This document shows, in pieces, positions 33,244 to 45,884 of a stretch of 55,343 nucleotides of DNA. The first letter of the stretch is position 1; the number at the start of each line of letters is the position of its first letter. The stretch comes from Cylindrodendrum hubeiense. Lineage: Eukaryota; Ascomycota; Sordariomycetes; Hypocreales; Nectriaceae. Below the pieces are notes generated by a model that was given only the letters and a program-made list of their open reading frames with translations, did no database searches and was not told the DNA's origin. The stretch is taken from NCBI GenBank assembly GCA_014621425.1, contig JAANBB010000272.1:1-55343 (forward strand), in the 5' to 3' direction. The translations under genes were made by a program, and so were the position numbers.

Positions 33244-34555
33244 TTAGGCTTCGATCTCGGAATCCTTCCAGTTGACGGCGCCGCCGACGATACGGCCACC
33301 CTCCTTGCGCTTGACGCGGCATGACATGCCGACGTTGGGGTCCAGGATAAAGCGCCAGATGGCGTAGACCCAGCTCTCGTGGCGGGGCAGGGTATCGTAG
33401 AACTCAGGGGCCGTGTCGCGGAGGGCGTGGAGGCGGGTCCAAGGAACGGCGGGGAAGTCGTGGTGCTCGTTGTGGAGACCGACGTTGTAGGTGAACCAGT
33501 TCAGGGGACCATAGTAGGAGAAAGTCTCAGGGATGGGAATGCGGTTCTCGGGGTCCTTCTGGGAGGGGCTGACAGTCTCGTAGACGTAGTGCTCGGCGAT
33601 GAAGTGGCCGGCAAGGGGGTGGAGACTTCCAGCGAGGAAGGAGGAGACGAGAAGATAAAGGAATGCGTTGGGAGAAGCGTAGTGGATGAGAGCGTAGTCA
33701 AAGGCGACCTGGACGATGACGTTGAGGAGGTGGATCTTGGTCATGGGGATGCGGTAGACGGCCATGGGGCGGAGGGCGTAGAAGAAGATCTGGAAGGTGC
33801 AGAAGAAGGACTTTCCGAGGATGGAATCGAGGAAAACGGCCTCGAAGGCAGTCGGGAGATCGGTATCGAGGCCATCGACGCCGAGGGACTTGTGGTGGGT
33901 CAGGTGGTAGGGCTGGAGAGTCAACAAGTTAGCGATGCGATTCAACAAGATGCAGTCCCTTGACAAGGCCATGTCCTGGGACAATCTCCACCGAGGGTAT
34001 AAAAGCAATGAGATATAAAAGCAACGACGGAATCACGTACTCGGAATGAGGCACTGTAGGGAACGCCAATGGGGAGGTTGGCGAAGATGGCGATGAGGCG
34101 GTTGAGGCGGGGGCTCTTAAAGGCCAGGTTGTGTGAGATCTCGTGGATGGCGAGGAAGAGGTTCTGGTTGGCGGTCGCGCCGAAGACGTAGGCGACGGCC
34201 CAGAACTTCCAAGACCAGAAGGGTGTCGACTGGAGAAGGCAAGCGAGAACAACTTGGAGGGTGACGACGCCGAGGACGACCCATTTGGTCAATGGCTCGG
34301 GGCCACACAGCTTGGTGATCTATTGCGCCAGAGAAGAAACGTCAGCGGGGGGCTCTGGCTGGGGGCCTCAATTGGACATAGCGGCGGGTGAGAACAAACC
34401 TCGGGATGGGCCTTGATGATGGCGAGACGGCGGGTGCGATGAGGCTCCTCAGTGTAGGTCCAGAAGAAGTCGTGGTCCTTGGAGGCGACATCATCGCCAG
34501 CGGCCGCCTTCTTGCCGTTGGCCTTGGACGTGACGGTGGAAGCGCGGGAAGTCAT
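33244..34555 (-). CDS. DES1: Sphingolipid delta-4 desaturase (dihydroceramide desaturase)
   Basis: Three exons (34400-34555, 34041-34319, 33244-33912) give 367 residues from ATG 34555. The N-terminal DHDFFWTYTEEPHRTRRLAI is the conserved Lipid_DES motif of DEGS1-type enzymes. Three histidine boxes hold the di-iron centre: HEISHN (about 110), HLTHH (148-152, just after the second junction) and NEHHD (about 292). At least four transmembrane helices surround them. The enzyme introduces the 4,5-trans double bond into dihydroceramide at the ER, and in fungi it feeds mainly the glucosylceramide branch. The length and motif spacing are normal, so it should be active. The ER context fits the neighbouring VAP gene only in a general sense. 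Confidence 0.94.
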
Positions 34556-36463
34556 TGTCAGGGTCTCTTTTTCTCTTGTCTCTGTTGGACGATGAAATTG
34601 GCGGACGAAACGACGAGAGGAGGAGGGGGGTTGAAGACACGCGGCAGCCAAGTTTGCGCGAGAGCGAGCGTGGTGTTGAAATACGGAAACGAAGCGGTGC
34701 CGTCGTTGAAGTGCGGCGGGACAGTGACAACTTGACAAGGGGCTTCCGAAGGTTACCTGGAAGGCGGTGAAAATTTAGGGGGAACTTTCAGGGGATCGGG
34801 ACCGTTTGAGGGGGTCTTGGAGCCGCCTCAACCCAACCCTTTGGGGACGTGCGGGGCACAAGTGGCCCGTGGGCCAATGGCGGCGGGCTGCTGCGCGGCG
34901 TGGTCAGAGCGCGGCATCGCTGCGCAGCCCGCTGAGAGGCCCTGAGAGGCCCCGAGAGGCCACTGCACGCGCTGCAGCTGCGGCGGGTGGCCACATCTTG
35001 CCCGGGCTTTCGGAGGAGGGCGGGAGGCGGGGAGGCGCAAGTCGTGAGAGTGGTGCCATCCGGAGCCGTCGAGTTCCGGGGACGAGCATGGATTTCCATA
35101 CGATCTTTCGGTATTTGTTGGAAGCTTCTTTCTCGTCAATTTCCCCTCTCTCTGTCTAGGCTTCTTTTTTGTGGACATGTTTCACTTTTTGTTGAATACC
35201 TACTATGTACCTAGGTATGAGTACCTACCAGGTAGGGCTGGGAGGTTGTCACGTTGATCGATTGTTTCTACAGCCGTGTTTGACATGTGCTGCGAGGGCA
35301 TCTGGCGGATATACAGAGTATACGGATACGAGACTAATTGCATTGTGAGTGCCTAGAGACCAAGAATTTCACATGGCAGCAAGGGATCCATGTCTCGCCT
35401 CAATGTGTCTAATGGGGGTTGGCTCGCTCTAGTCTCGGACCATATGCTCAATTGACTGCATATTACCCGCGCCTCAGCCATTGGTGCACATGGAAGCGGG
35501 TTGCTGCTGGAAGCCTTGGTGTTTATCTGGCTTTTTAGTGTAGATCGCCGGCTGTGGTAAAAAATCCTGAATGGGCTCCAGGGGTGAGTCCCGGTCAGGG
35601 GCGGCCCTGTCGTGCTCCACCTGTTGGTAAAGTCTGTGGTCTTCTTGGTCCATTGCTTCACACAAGCGGAGACGCTATCAAACAATTTACCCAAAGTCGG
35701 ATCATGAATGTCTCAAATCGAACAATAATTGGCAATTCAATGGTATTGGTCAAACCGCGGGTCCTTGTCTCTTGCTCTCAATAGCCGCAGGACATGTCCC
35801 ATGTATCTTGGATATCAAGCTTGGAAACACCAAGTATTCGCAACGCCTCTTACTTTCGAGCCGCGATGCAGCACTGCGCTACGTCTCTCCCAAAGCGATA
35901 GACTTTCGTACTTTGTATGGCACTTGACAACTCTGCTCCAGAGATCTGGGAGGGTATGAGTGTGGCGTATTGGGCAGGTCTAGACTCATGATAGTTACAA
36001 GATTTAAGAGTGGGAACGTGCGCCAAACCCACTTCTCGGCGCTCTTGGCAGGTGGAGGTGGCGCTATTCTGGCTTGAGGCTGAACAACCTCACCACGTCA
36101 AACCAACTTCACTCCTTGTCTTCATCGTCTTCGTCCGGCTCCCTGTCGAATTTAAAGGGGATCGTTCCCTTCTCCATCTTATCTGTCAGGCTTTGACCGA
36201 GGACGCCCTCTGTGATGTGCTATCGCGGACTCTACATCCCAGTCAGCAGCCATCTTTGGCAGAACCAACACCGTGGAAGCCCCCGGGCCAAGTTCCGAAA
36301 CGCGGTCGCGGACAACTTGGGACATCCAAAATAGAACAGGAGGAAAGATTTAAGGGTCTAGAACATGTTTATATTCTTTCAGACATCGCGACGGAAGCTA
36401 ACTATCCACCAGGACATCCTTGACATTACATTAGGTGTCGACACAAACCAAATCTTCCCGGCC
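34556..36463. other. Intergenic region, no supported gene
   Basis: The first 300 bp above 34556 should hold the desaturase promoter. Several ACCTACTAGGTA-like short inverted patches occur near 35200-35230. A plus-strand frame at 36010-36423 has weak coding character and lies in the presumed 3' region of the amino-acid transporter. I do not call it a gene. Confidence 0.4.
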
Positions 36464-38166
36464 TTAGATACCATTGGTAGCACATGAAAATACGCCGCCA
36501 ACCGCCCCGGCCTCGAAAGAGTCGATAATTCCCTGGACACTGGCATATGTTCCCACTGTCAAGAAGAAGATACCCACCAGAATCAAGAATGCGTTGGTCA
36601 CAATGCCCAGCCAATCTGTGACGGGGCTGTGACGTCGCCCCGCCTCCTTGTCTGCGGTGCGCATGCGGAAGAATGCGACGCCCCAGAAGATGAAGCCGAA
36701 CCAGGAGTCAAACAGTGACGACATGACGGAGAGCACTAAGAAATAGGTGTCAGTAACTAGTTCTCGATAACGGGAGAGGGGGCCTGAAATGGAGAAACTT
36801 ACGAGAGTTGAAGAATGGGATAACCTGAGCAATGATGAAGGCCAAGACCCAGGTCACAGCCAAGATACCGGCCCACGAACTCCAACCCACAACGGTGTGG
36901 CTGTTGACGTGCTTCGTGTTTCGGAAGACACGGAAAAAGATGAAGCGCGCTGTCACCGATGCGTACAGAGTCCCCAAGAAAATGATGGTTGGAACCATGA
37001 ACGAAAAGGCCACCTTCTTATACACCAGGTCGAGCGAGCCAAATGCTGGCGCAGTCACGTACTGGTTGCCGGAGTAGGCATATACGACAGCTCCAACGAT
37101 GCTGAACACGAAAATCTCGGCGATAGTGCAGGCCCAGAGTGACTTGGGGAAATCCCTGTGGTCGTTAATATGCTTCGTCTCTAGGATTGCGAAGGAGTGA
37201 CTTACCGAGGATCGCGCATCTCAGCAATGAAGCTAGGCAGCGTAATCTGGCCGATGAAAGTGTAACTAATATTCAGGAACGCAGACATGCCATTGACAAA
37301 CGTCGTGCCCTTGACTGGGAAGGCTGTAACGAGAGGCTCTCCCAGGGTGCTGGGGTCATAGAGAGACGGCTTGCCCTGAACGCCTGCGAAGACGGCGGCG
37401 AGAAGGACGGAGATGAAGGTGAAGATTGCCGAAGCCGTACCGAGCTTGGACATCATGTCAAAGGTTCGAGGCAATGAACCAATCGCGCAGATGATGGTGA
37501 CCACGACGGAGAACATCACCGTTCGGCAATGACCAACATCGTCGCTCGCCGTCATGGTGTTGAGGTACTTGGCGCCCACAAGGACGTGAAGAGCCTATCT
37601 AAATGTCAGATGCTAATCTGAGCCTCAGGGATCGTTTTACTCACCTGAATGAAGGTGTTGTTCAAAATGAACATGACAGCAGTTCCCCACCAGGCCCACT
37701 CCTTACCCCAGAAGAGAATCTGGCCAAGATCGCACACGTCGCGCACCTCGGGGTGGCGAAGGCAGAACTTCCAAAGCACGAGACTGGTGTACAAGACTGT
37801 AGCGGCAACGACGACGGTGAGAATCAGACCGGGGACCAGTCCGAGTACGCTGTACGACCAGGGAAAGCTCATAATAGCCAAGCAGATGTACTCGCTAAAG
37901 AGCAGACCGGCGGTCTTCTGCCACGAACATGTTCGGTATTGGATGTCGGTGCCATCTTCGGCCGCAATTTGCTTGTTGACAATAGCCGAACTCGAGTCCT
38001 CACTGTCCGAGAGGTCGTTCTTGACGAAGTCGGGCAGGCCAGCGATGCGCGGGCCGATGGTGACACTGGGACCGCCGAAGATTGCTGCCCACCGGGAGTA
38101 GGGAATCGAGGGCTGAGCCGGCTCCGGGTCAGGGCTCGCAGACTTGTAGGCTGACTTTTCCGACAT
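36464..38166 (-). CDS. AAAP-family amino-acid transporter (Mtr-like)
   Basis: Four exons (37645-38166, 37206-37594, 36803-37155, 36464-36735) encode 511 residues. A hydrophilic N-terminal 80 residues (Ser/Asp/Glu-rich) precedes about 11 membrane helices. The first, following CSWQKTAGLLFSEYICLAIMSFPW, has the AAAP signature. Later segments such as TFIGQITLPSFIAEMRDPRD and the block around VIPFFNSLLSVMSSLFDSWF match the Neurospora neutral amino-acid permease MTR and related fungal Aa_trans proteins. It should import neutral or aromatic amino acids by proton symport at the plasma membrane, but specificity is not readable. The first intron ends TTTAGATAG; the second AG is used because it restores ALHVLVGAKY. 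Confidence 0.9.
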
Positions 38167-41100
38167 GATGGCGTCGGTCGTGTGTCGCAGACTCGAAGGG
38201 GAGAGGGCTTTGAAGGCGATTGTGCCACTTGGTATATCGCACTTTATGTCGAATCCTGTCTAGGATATCGAAGTTGAAGATGCCAAAGGGAAAGGCGAGG
38301 AGAATGGTTCAAGCCAGGACAAACACCAGGGTTCGGAAAAGGTTGGTACGGGAGCAGGCAGACTTTAAGAAGGACAACCGGAGAATGCTACCTCGACGCA
38401 GCTTGAGCAACAACCCTACCTTCCTCTGCACAGGGTCAGGCATCCCAGAATCCATCCGTCGTCTTATTAGTCTGGCGGACGCCCCCTCGCACGCCTTCCT
38501 CTTCGGTCAGTGCGTCACCAGCAGGCGAACTGGACGATCAGGACGAAACACCACACAGCTCTTGGGCAAGTATCCCCACACACACCCGTGGCGTTTAGTC
38601 AGAGCCAACCTTACGCTGGGACATGGACCAGCGAGGAACCGGCTCCACAAGTGGGGTGGAAAGCATTCGACAAAGCGTTTGGTATTTGGTATTGCAGTCT
38701 GAATCCTAGTCCAGTGCCTAATTCCAAGGAGCACGTAAGTCCTGCTCCGTCGCAAGCTAACAAGCCGGGGGCAACAAGGGCATGGACTACCTTGTCACAA
38801 GCGCGACTACGCTCCACGCTGCAGGCCGGCGAAGGATCCGCCCCCCACTCCACCCGTCCCGCCAAACGCTCCGCGCCAAGTGCCGAACTTCCGGCGCTGG
38901 CAGACCACCGACGACCCAGAGGCACAGAGGATGGTCAGCAGCGGAAATCGCATCACCGCGTAAATCCCAGCGCCACCAACCCGGCCCCGTCTGTCGATCT
39001 ATGCTACGTGGTACGCCCTTGGCTAGGGCCTTGGGTACGAGGAAGAACGATGGGGCGGCGGGAGGAATGGCTTCAGAAGCCTTGATTGGGTCGCCTTCCC
39101 CGAAGAGCTGTGGGTTCCTACATCGTGCCGGGCAAAGGGTATTCCATCGCGGATGCGATCCCGAGCCCAGGCCTGGCTGTCATTGGGAGGAACTGCTCCT
39201 GCGATGCTGCTGGGATGGTGAGACGGGCAGGATGCTGCAGTGTGTCCGATCCACGACTGGCCAGCCGACGACTGTGCAACGCCGACCACCCAGTACGAAG
39301 AAGGCAGCCCGGTAGGCCTGGCATCCCGGAATTGAGGCATTTGGATTGATCATGTTGTCGTCTACGGCGGCTCTTCATCGTGTCTCGGAGTTACTTTTTT
39401 ATTTGCCTCCGGTGAATTGAGAATCTATTACGATAGCTTACGAAGGCGGATAGCACGCCATCGGACTAACTTGACAAACCTTGTCGTTTGGGATTTTTGC
39501 CTCGATGAAGGCGTCGTAAGACGCTCCGGATGTAAGTCTGGATTTAGGTAAGACGAGTGCCAAGAGGATGACTCTCGGTGGAGTTGCACTCAATTGAAGG
39601 CTCGAGTTCTCCAGCATATAATTACGTGGGGCCTTGTTTTACTGGCAGGTAGCAAAGCGACAGGGCTGTCAGTCGCATCAACGTAGCCTTAAAAGACGTC
39701 ATTTTCACTAGAGCAAACAGGACGCGGCTCGTCGGGGGCCCCAGGCGATCTAGACCCCCTGTCTGTCCGTAGGTTCGGAAGTCGATGGATGAAGCACCCG
39801 GTTCGCCCATTCCATGACACACGACGTGGGATTTTCTGTCCCGTTCCTGGGCGCCAGACGGGCTCTCTTCACTGCTGCCCATGCTGAGTCTCGCGGCCCT
39901 TCACGAGAGTGTCGCGGAGGCTTCGGGGACTTCGGGGAGTTCAGCCTAGCACAAGGCCAAAGAGCCAGTGCTTGAATTAAGCTTATTCTTCTCCTCCGTG
40001 GTGGGGATGTGTTGTGACGGCTCGGGCACCAGACCAAGTAGCCCGGAGGGTGCGTCAATGCATCGTCGCGGCACGTCGCTTGCGGCGAAAGCCCGTGGGC
40101 CGGACGAAGGACCCACGCTGGATCCCACGTAGCATCACGTCGGGTAGGGCGAGATACCCGTCGAACACCGAGACGCACACGCACGGAGGGAGAGCAGTTC
40201 GATTGATGTGCGGCTGACGATCACGATTCCCAGGAGGGAGGTTAACCTGCGGGGGGCGCGATGATCTGCTTCAGCCAGGTACTGACGCAAAAGCGTAGCG
40301 TGGCCAGTCATGTTGCAAGAAAGCCGGCTGCCTAATGGCGAGTACCATCCGGCTGGTCGGGCGATGCACGAAGGGGTCAGTCAGCTCGGGCTCGCCGTAG
40401 TGGAAGATGCAGGCGTCTTGCAGGGGCCGGGGTCAGAAAGCAGCGGTGATCCGGGGGGGGGCACCACTCTCATGGCATTAGTGTTTAGATTAGTAGTTGC
40501 AGTTGGAGCGGTGGTGGTTAGGTCTGTCTTTGTTCGACGACTCAAGGCCGAGGACGAAAGGCCATGTCTGGGGCTAGTTGCCGTCTGCCCATCCTAAGAT
40601 TAGTCTTGAAGGTGTAGCCCGGGCCTAGATGCCATAAGTTGATCACGCGACTGAAGGGACCGAGCCTGAAGACGGATGTTTGCCTCCGGGGCAATAAGGA
40701 AAATCCCCGAGTTTCCGACCACCCTTACCCTTACAGGCGTCAACTCGTGGGGGTATTTGCTGTCGTACGATACGTTGCGGGATCCCAACATACACACAAT
40801 GCCAGCTAAAGCAAGGACAGTTAGAGTGGACATGGAATTCTTTCTAGGATATTTGACCCGTAAGGCACAATCGTTCAGGGAGAAGAACTGCAGGGCAGCC
40901 CCAAAGAGCCGTTGCCAAAACGTGCAATTCATTCACCCTTGAACTCGCCTGCTTGCTGCCACATATGAAAGCCACACACCAACGCCACATTCACCACGTC
41001 GGCGCATAGAATATCCGAGGGTTCCCGTCCAGTTCCTTCTTTTCAGATGCCATCGACAGTCAGAGCAAGAGCAAGTCCACCATATCCAACTCTCTGGTCA

Positions 41101-41251
41101 AGCGAGCATCAAAAAAATAGATTCTCGATGAAGACATCGAGTGCCAAAATAGTAACAACTGGCAAAAGGGTTCGGAGCCGTGCTGAATACGGCTCCTACA
41201 TCCCTTGTCGTCGAGGTTGTTGTCGTGCGGCGTTGTTCTTTGATTTTTTTG

Positions 41252-41356
41252 GTTGCTGGAGTGGGATTCGAACCCGCCGAGGTTTGTATAAAGAGTTGTC
41301 GTCCTTATTCCATCTGGCGGTACAGTTTGACCAGACCGCTTACCACGGCGCCTTCT
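41252..41356 (-). other. Degenerate tRNA-like sequence (possible tRNA relic or SINE head)
   Basis: On the minus strand a clear pol III B box, GGTTCGAATCC (41274-41264), lies about 60 nt after an A-box-like TGGTAAGCGGTCTGG. I could not fold a full cloverleaf: the T stem has one mismatch (GCGGG against CCCAC) and no 5' acceptor strand complements the 3' TCCAGCA. After AGCAACCA the strand continues with an A-tract, not a T-run terminator. I therefore call it a tRNA-derived relic, not a working tRNA. Confidence 0.45.
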
Positions 41357-41680
41357 GTTCCCCGATGTGAAGGGCGGGTTAGTTTGTCATATAAGGGTCT
41401 AGCAGCTCATGTCTCCTCCCAGTAAGGGATTGGTCATCGTCAGTGGGTGTCTGGTCGTGGTGGAAGATCCGTGATGGGAGTTGAGGCTGTTGATGCGCTG
41501 GGGGCCGCCATGGGGTCGGCTGCTACCGCTGGCAGCTGGCAACCAGCCGTTGGTAATTAGCTTTCCACCACAACGCGTGAAGCTTTCCACGTCCTGTGAT
41601 TAAGATATTGTGATATTTCTCGGTGTTTTGAAGCATCCACGCATGTTTCTTCAACCTTCCAACAAGAAATTCACGCACTC

Positions 41681-41705
41681 AACCACCACCACCACCACCA
41701 CCACC
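41681..41705. repeat. (ACC)n trinucleotide microsatellite
   Basis: About eight ACC copies are followed by CATCAT units, in noncoding sequence. Confidence 0.8.
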
Positions 41706-43618
41706 CATCATCATCACCAACACAACATGACGCTACCACCATCAACACGACGACGTGGGCATGATGAGATAAAGGAAATTATTGTAACGCTTGTCACTCT
41801 ACTTTCCGAACCCAGCATTTGTCGTGTGTCGTCCTTTCTGACCATGCCCATATGGTGGCAGCACTGGCTACACCTGGGTCAAGTTCGTACATGTACGACG
41901 GTCTCTTCGCATCGTGTTTCGAATTGCAGGGCACCAGCAACAGCACTGACAGCTGCGTGGATTTCCGGTCGCGTGTGCGTTCGACCGTTCGGGTTTCGTC
42001 TCGACCATCCAGGTCTTCTGGGGAAAAATCTGCAATCACAACGGGGAGAGAAAGGTCAAAGGCAGTGTAAGGACAGGCACAAAAAACCCGGTTTCGACGG
42101 GACGGAGGGCGGTCGGCGTGAAGGGCAGGCACTCGCAACGGTGCGGAGGGAGCTATTCGGCAATTCAAGCATGAGCAGAGGGAGACTCGCATGGAGGGAT
42201 ACGATTCGGGTTGTCGGGCCACAACGATGGAGGTGATGGTGGAGGAATGAAGTTGGCTGCGGCTCTAAGGCAACGTGGAGTAAGATCTGATCGCCAAGGT
42301 TTGCCAAGTTCGAATCAGGGCTTCCTCCACAGGAAGGTGGATGTGGATAGATGCATAACCTCGCAATACGACAAGACACCGCATCTCTGCATGCCCGGAT
42401 AACCCCTCACGGCAGGTGCTCCATCTGTGCGCATGGTTCACGCTCATCTTATCATGACAAGCGACTAAGAACCGCTTTAAGCCCGAAAGGGTTAACATTG
42501 CTTTTGGAGAAGGGTCTCATGAACCCGTGCCGCACGTTGTCGAGATGACGGCAAGAAACGGCAGAATTCGTCATGACGACTTGGGAAAGGCTGGAAAGTG
42601 ATGCAGCAAAGCCAAATAATGCAGGTCCATCTTCTGCATCGACAGGTAGACCAGGATATCGTGTTTTATTTGGCAAAATCCAGCTACGTGGCCGTCGGTT
42701 GGAGTGGTGCGGCGGGTTGGTGTGTCGGGTCGGTGATGCACTCGCACGGGAGATAACGTGAGGGTTGCGTCGCGTGAGGGCCATGTCCACCAGTAATTAT
42801 GTGCAGGACCAGACAACTGGCTAGCTCCTCGATGATGCTATTGGTCTTATTGTGTCGGTGTGACGCGACCCAGGCCGTCTCCCGCCGCTTCTACGGCCTC
42901 ATCTCTTGCTGTAGATAGCTCTCCGCAGTGCCCATAGCTTCATCACTGCGGCTCTCACGCAGCTGTCAGTTCGTGCCATGCCTCCGCACAGATCCTCATC
43001 GAAACGTGCCAGCAAAGGAAAAAAAGACAACCCCGCCGCCAACGAGGTGGAGGCAGGCGTAGCTTAGGTGCAGGAAGCCCGTTGAGCTACGTGCTTCTGA
43101 CACGTGAAGATAGCGATAAGTAATTAAAAAAAAAAAGGCCGTGGCTCGGCTGCTACCTGATGTAGCCACCTTTCCTTGCCTGGCGTAGAAGTCACCACCA
43201 AAAGCACGCCCACTTCTGAGCACCACCACCAAAGCTCCTTTTCTTCCGAGGCAGACTAAAGGCAGCCCAGCCTAATACCCACCCGCTCTCCTCCATCTCC
43301 ATCGCCGTCTCCGACCCCATCTCATCGCCTCCGTACTCGCTCGCTCTCCCTAGTACTCTCTCGACCCACGACGATACGATAACCAGCTCCTTCGCTTACC
43401 GCCGAGTCCAACCCGCCCGAGCCACGACAAAGACCGAGTCCAATGTGCAAACTCTCTTCAGCGTCTACCGGACGATAGCTATATCTTCTCTTTCAACAAC
43501 CTCCATTGCCGCATACGCTTTGGATGCACGCCCGCTATCTATACCCCTCCAAGCCGTCCACTCGTCCCCTCGCTTCCGCTCCCTCGGCGCGGCCAACGCC
43601 AGCCATCCTGCCGCCCCG

Positions 43619-44967
43619 ATGTGGTGGATATTCCGCGTCATCTTCAGCTCCATCTTCCTGCTCAGCATCGTCCTCTCCATTCCCGTCGCCTTCGATGTCG
43701 GCGGCCGTGATAGTGGGCTGGCCTACAGCCTAGCCCTCTTCTTCTTCTACATCTTTTATTCCGTCCTCGAGTTCCTAACGCCCGAGAAGTCGCCATCTCG
43801 CTTCCTCGTCTCCGCCTTCCTTCGCTCTGCACAGTGGATCGTCATCCCCTCGCTACTTATCTGGGCGCTGGGACAGTTTGCCGTCGATGCAGGCAGCGTT
43901 GGCTGGGTAGATCGGACTCTTGGGGGGTTGTTCCAGTCAAAGACCACGAGCTGGACGGAATGGACCTTTGGCAAAGACGGTCTGGTGGAGACAGTTACGC
44001 TTGGAGGCTGGGATAATGTGCTGAGATACTCCGGGCCTGTTTTCCAGCTGTTGGAGGGCTTCTGCACCTTGCTGGTCATCCAGGCTGCGGGACAACTCAC
44101 CCGGTGGCTCATCAACCGTGGGAGAAGCGATACTTGGGTTGTAAGTAATCCCTTTTCTTGACTGGAGTCGACGACGTGCTAACTGGTGACCAGATCGTTC
44201 TCCTCGTCTTCTCGAGCTCCATCATGGCGAGCGCCGTCTACTTCCTCTGGCGGGTTGCCCAGTTCCCCCAGATCAGCAACATCGATGCGACCTTGATCGG
44301 CATTACCATGACTACCGCAGTCTTCCTCTGCGCTTTCGGCATCGGCAGCGGCCGAGGCAACCCGATCGAGTCTTCCCTCCTCTTCGCCTACATTGTGCTT
44401 TGCGTCTACCAAATATTCACCGACTACCTTCCCTCCGAACACTCCGACCAAGCCGACCAGGCGAGCTCACAACCCGAGATTCCTCCTTTACCGCCCATCA
44501 TCATGGCGTCTTACTCCACCTTCCTTCGCATGTTAGGCTCTCTCCCCTCCGCCCTTCACTCAGCCTTGGCCCTCCTCTATGCGGCCTTCCAGACCATCAC
44601 CCCTTCGGTCATCATCTCTCTCACCTACCGCCTACTCGTGTTTTATTGCGCCACACGAATTATTCCGTCGATACGCAACTCAGGCGCTCAAGCTATAATG
44701 CAAGAGCCAGATTGGGAGGAATCGGAGACTGCAAACAGACTTCTGAGCTTCCTCAACTGGTTCTCCCCGTCGATCTTGATTGCTGTTTACACCAGCCTGC
44801 TCTTACAACATTTCTCCACGAGTGACGGCCCGGATGGCTGGACGTTGAGAGGTGGCGATGTGGGTGGGAGCACATGGCAATGGACCAACGTGGGGTTGAC
44901 TATGGTCCTGTACGGAGTGGAGCTCTACCTGAGCTCTGACGAGCATGATCATTGGAAAGCGGACTAA
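43619..44967 (+). CDS. ICE2: Ice2-family ER membrane protein
   Basis: Two exons (43619-44140, 44194-44967) with a 53-nt intron give 431 residues. The start is the ATG at 43619 (MWWIFRVIFSSIFLLSIVLS); the frame upstream opens only from a GTG. Eight or so hydrophobic helices are spread along the protein. The conserved block SWTEWTFGKDGLVETVTLGG, then WDNVLRYSGPVFQLLEGFCT, identifies the Ice2 family. Yeast Ice2 sits in the ER, also at ER-lipid droplet contacts, and supports cortical ER inheritance, phospholipid supply from storage lipid, and ER membrane expansion. Length is normal. Its neighbours add no further evidence. Confidence 0.9.
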
Positions 44968-45884
44968 ATGGGAAGTGAGATGAACACTGAGATGGATAGT
45001 GAGATGGACGGTGAGGTAAGGTGGCGGCATGAGGTTGTGGAAGATATTCGATTCGCACCAAGGGTGCTCACCATGTCAACATGAACGGGGACTCCTTCCC
45101 CAAGGGAAAGATCAGAACGGAGGACTGGAGAGTGAGGAAGAAAGGGCGTCGAAATTCAGCACCGATATATATTCAAGGCAGCATAAGTGGACTTGGGGAC
45201 CTGGAACTGGAACGGGTAGTATTAGGGAATAGGCGCAGGGCTGCAAACGGCGTTAGGGCAGGCAGTCTTTGTTCTTGAGCAGCATGGCGATATTTGATAT
45301 GATGTATTCTTTCTTTTTTCTCGATTTTGATTTCTGGAGGCGGCAGCCTGGTTGTGATTTTGTCTCTGAAGGGGAGCGGGGGCAAAGTGGTGCTAACTGG
45401 ATGTGCCTGTTTCTCTATTTGGTTAATCTTATTGGAAAGGTATTGGGAGCGTGTGCTTGGCTTTGAGAAGAAGATGAGAATAAGATGAGAATCTCTTGTA
45501 TTAGCAACTCTCTGTTCATCTGGTGTTTGGTTTGACCGGATTTATTGATGCATCTGTCGCTCATCATGTCGGATGCGGTGCTGGCCAAGACTCAGCAAGA
45601 CTCAAGATACCAACATGATTCAAACACGTCACCATGAAGATCAAAGTCTCATCTTCGCTAATTGTCTTACATTATCTGCATCCTCTTTCAATAAGCAGTT
45701 CAGCCGTCGCGTCCTTGCGTCATGCGCGACAGCTGTGTGACTGCTTGGTCTCGTAGACCCCACACTCGCGCATCCCGAGGGCTCGCAGGGTGGATCAGAC
45801 GAATAATTAGACGTCAGACATGAAGCGCACCCTTCTGCAATTCCCTCCTTCACTGCCTCACACTGGCTGCTAACTCACAGCAAC
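44968..45884. other. Intergenic region between ICE2 and the hydrolase
   Basis: The 3' end of ICE2 is followed by AT-richer sequence. Small repeats of GTGAGATG appear just after the stop (44974-45015). No gene is supported. Confidence 0.4.

Larger units (their letters stand above)
38167..43618. other. 5.4-kb region without a supported protein gene
   Basis: No open frame shows convincing codon use or known domains. The long Arg/Pro/Ser frames at 38510-39085 and 39750-40184 lack support. Within the region lie a tRNA-like sequence (about 41252-41356), an ACC trinucleotide run and an A12-like tract at about 43124-43136. The last 350 bp are CT-rich leader of the ICE2 gene. A lineage-specific or noncoding transcript could be missed here. 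Confidence 0.4.

Noticed and set aside
36010..36423. 137-codon plus-strand frame
   Set aside because: No recognisable domain; lies in the presumed 3' region of the transporter; codon use is not convincing.
38510..39085. 191-codon plus-strand frame
   Set aside because: Arg/Pro/Ser composition typical of GC-rich noise; mirrored by open frames on the other strand.
41047..41425. Plus-strand frames containing VGFEPA and similar peptides
   Set aside because: These are antisense translation of the tRNA-like sequence, a known false-gene pattern.
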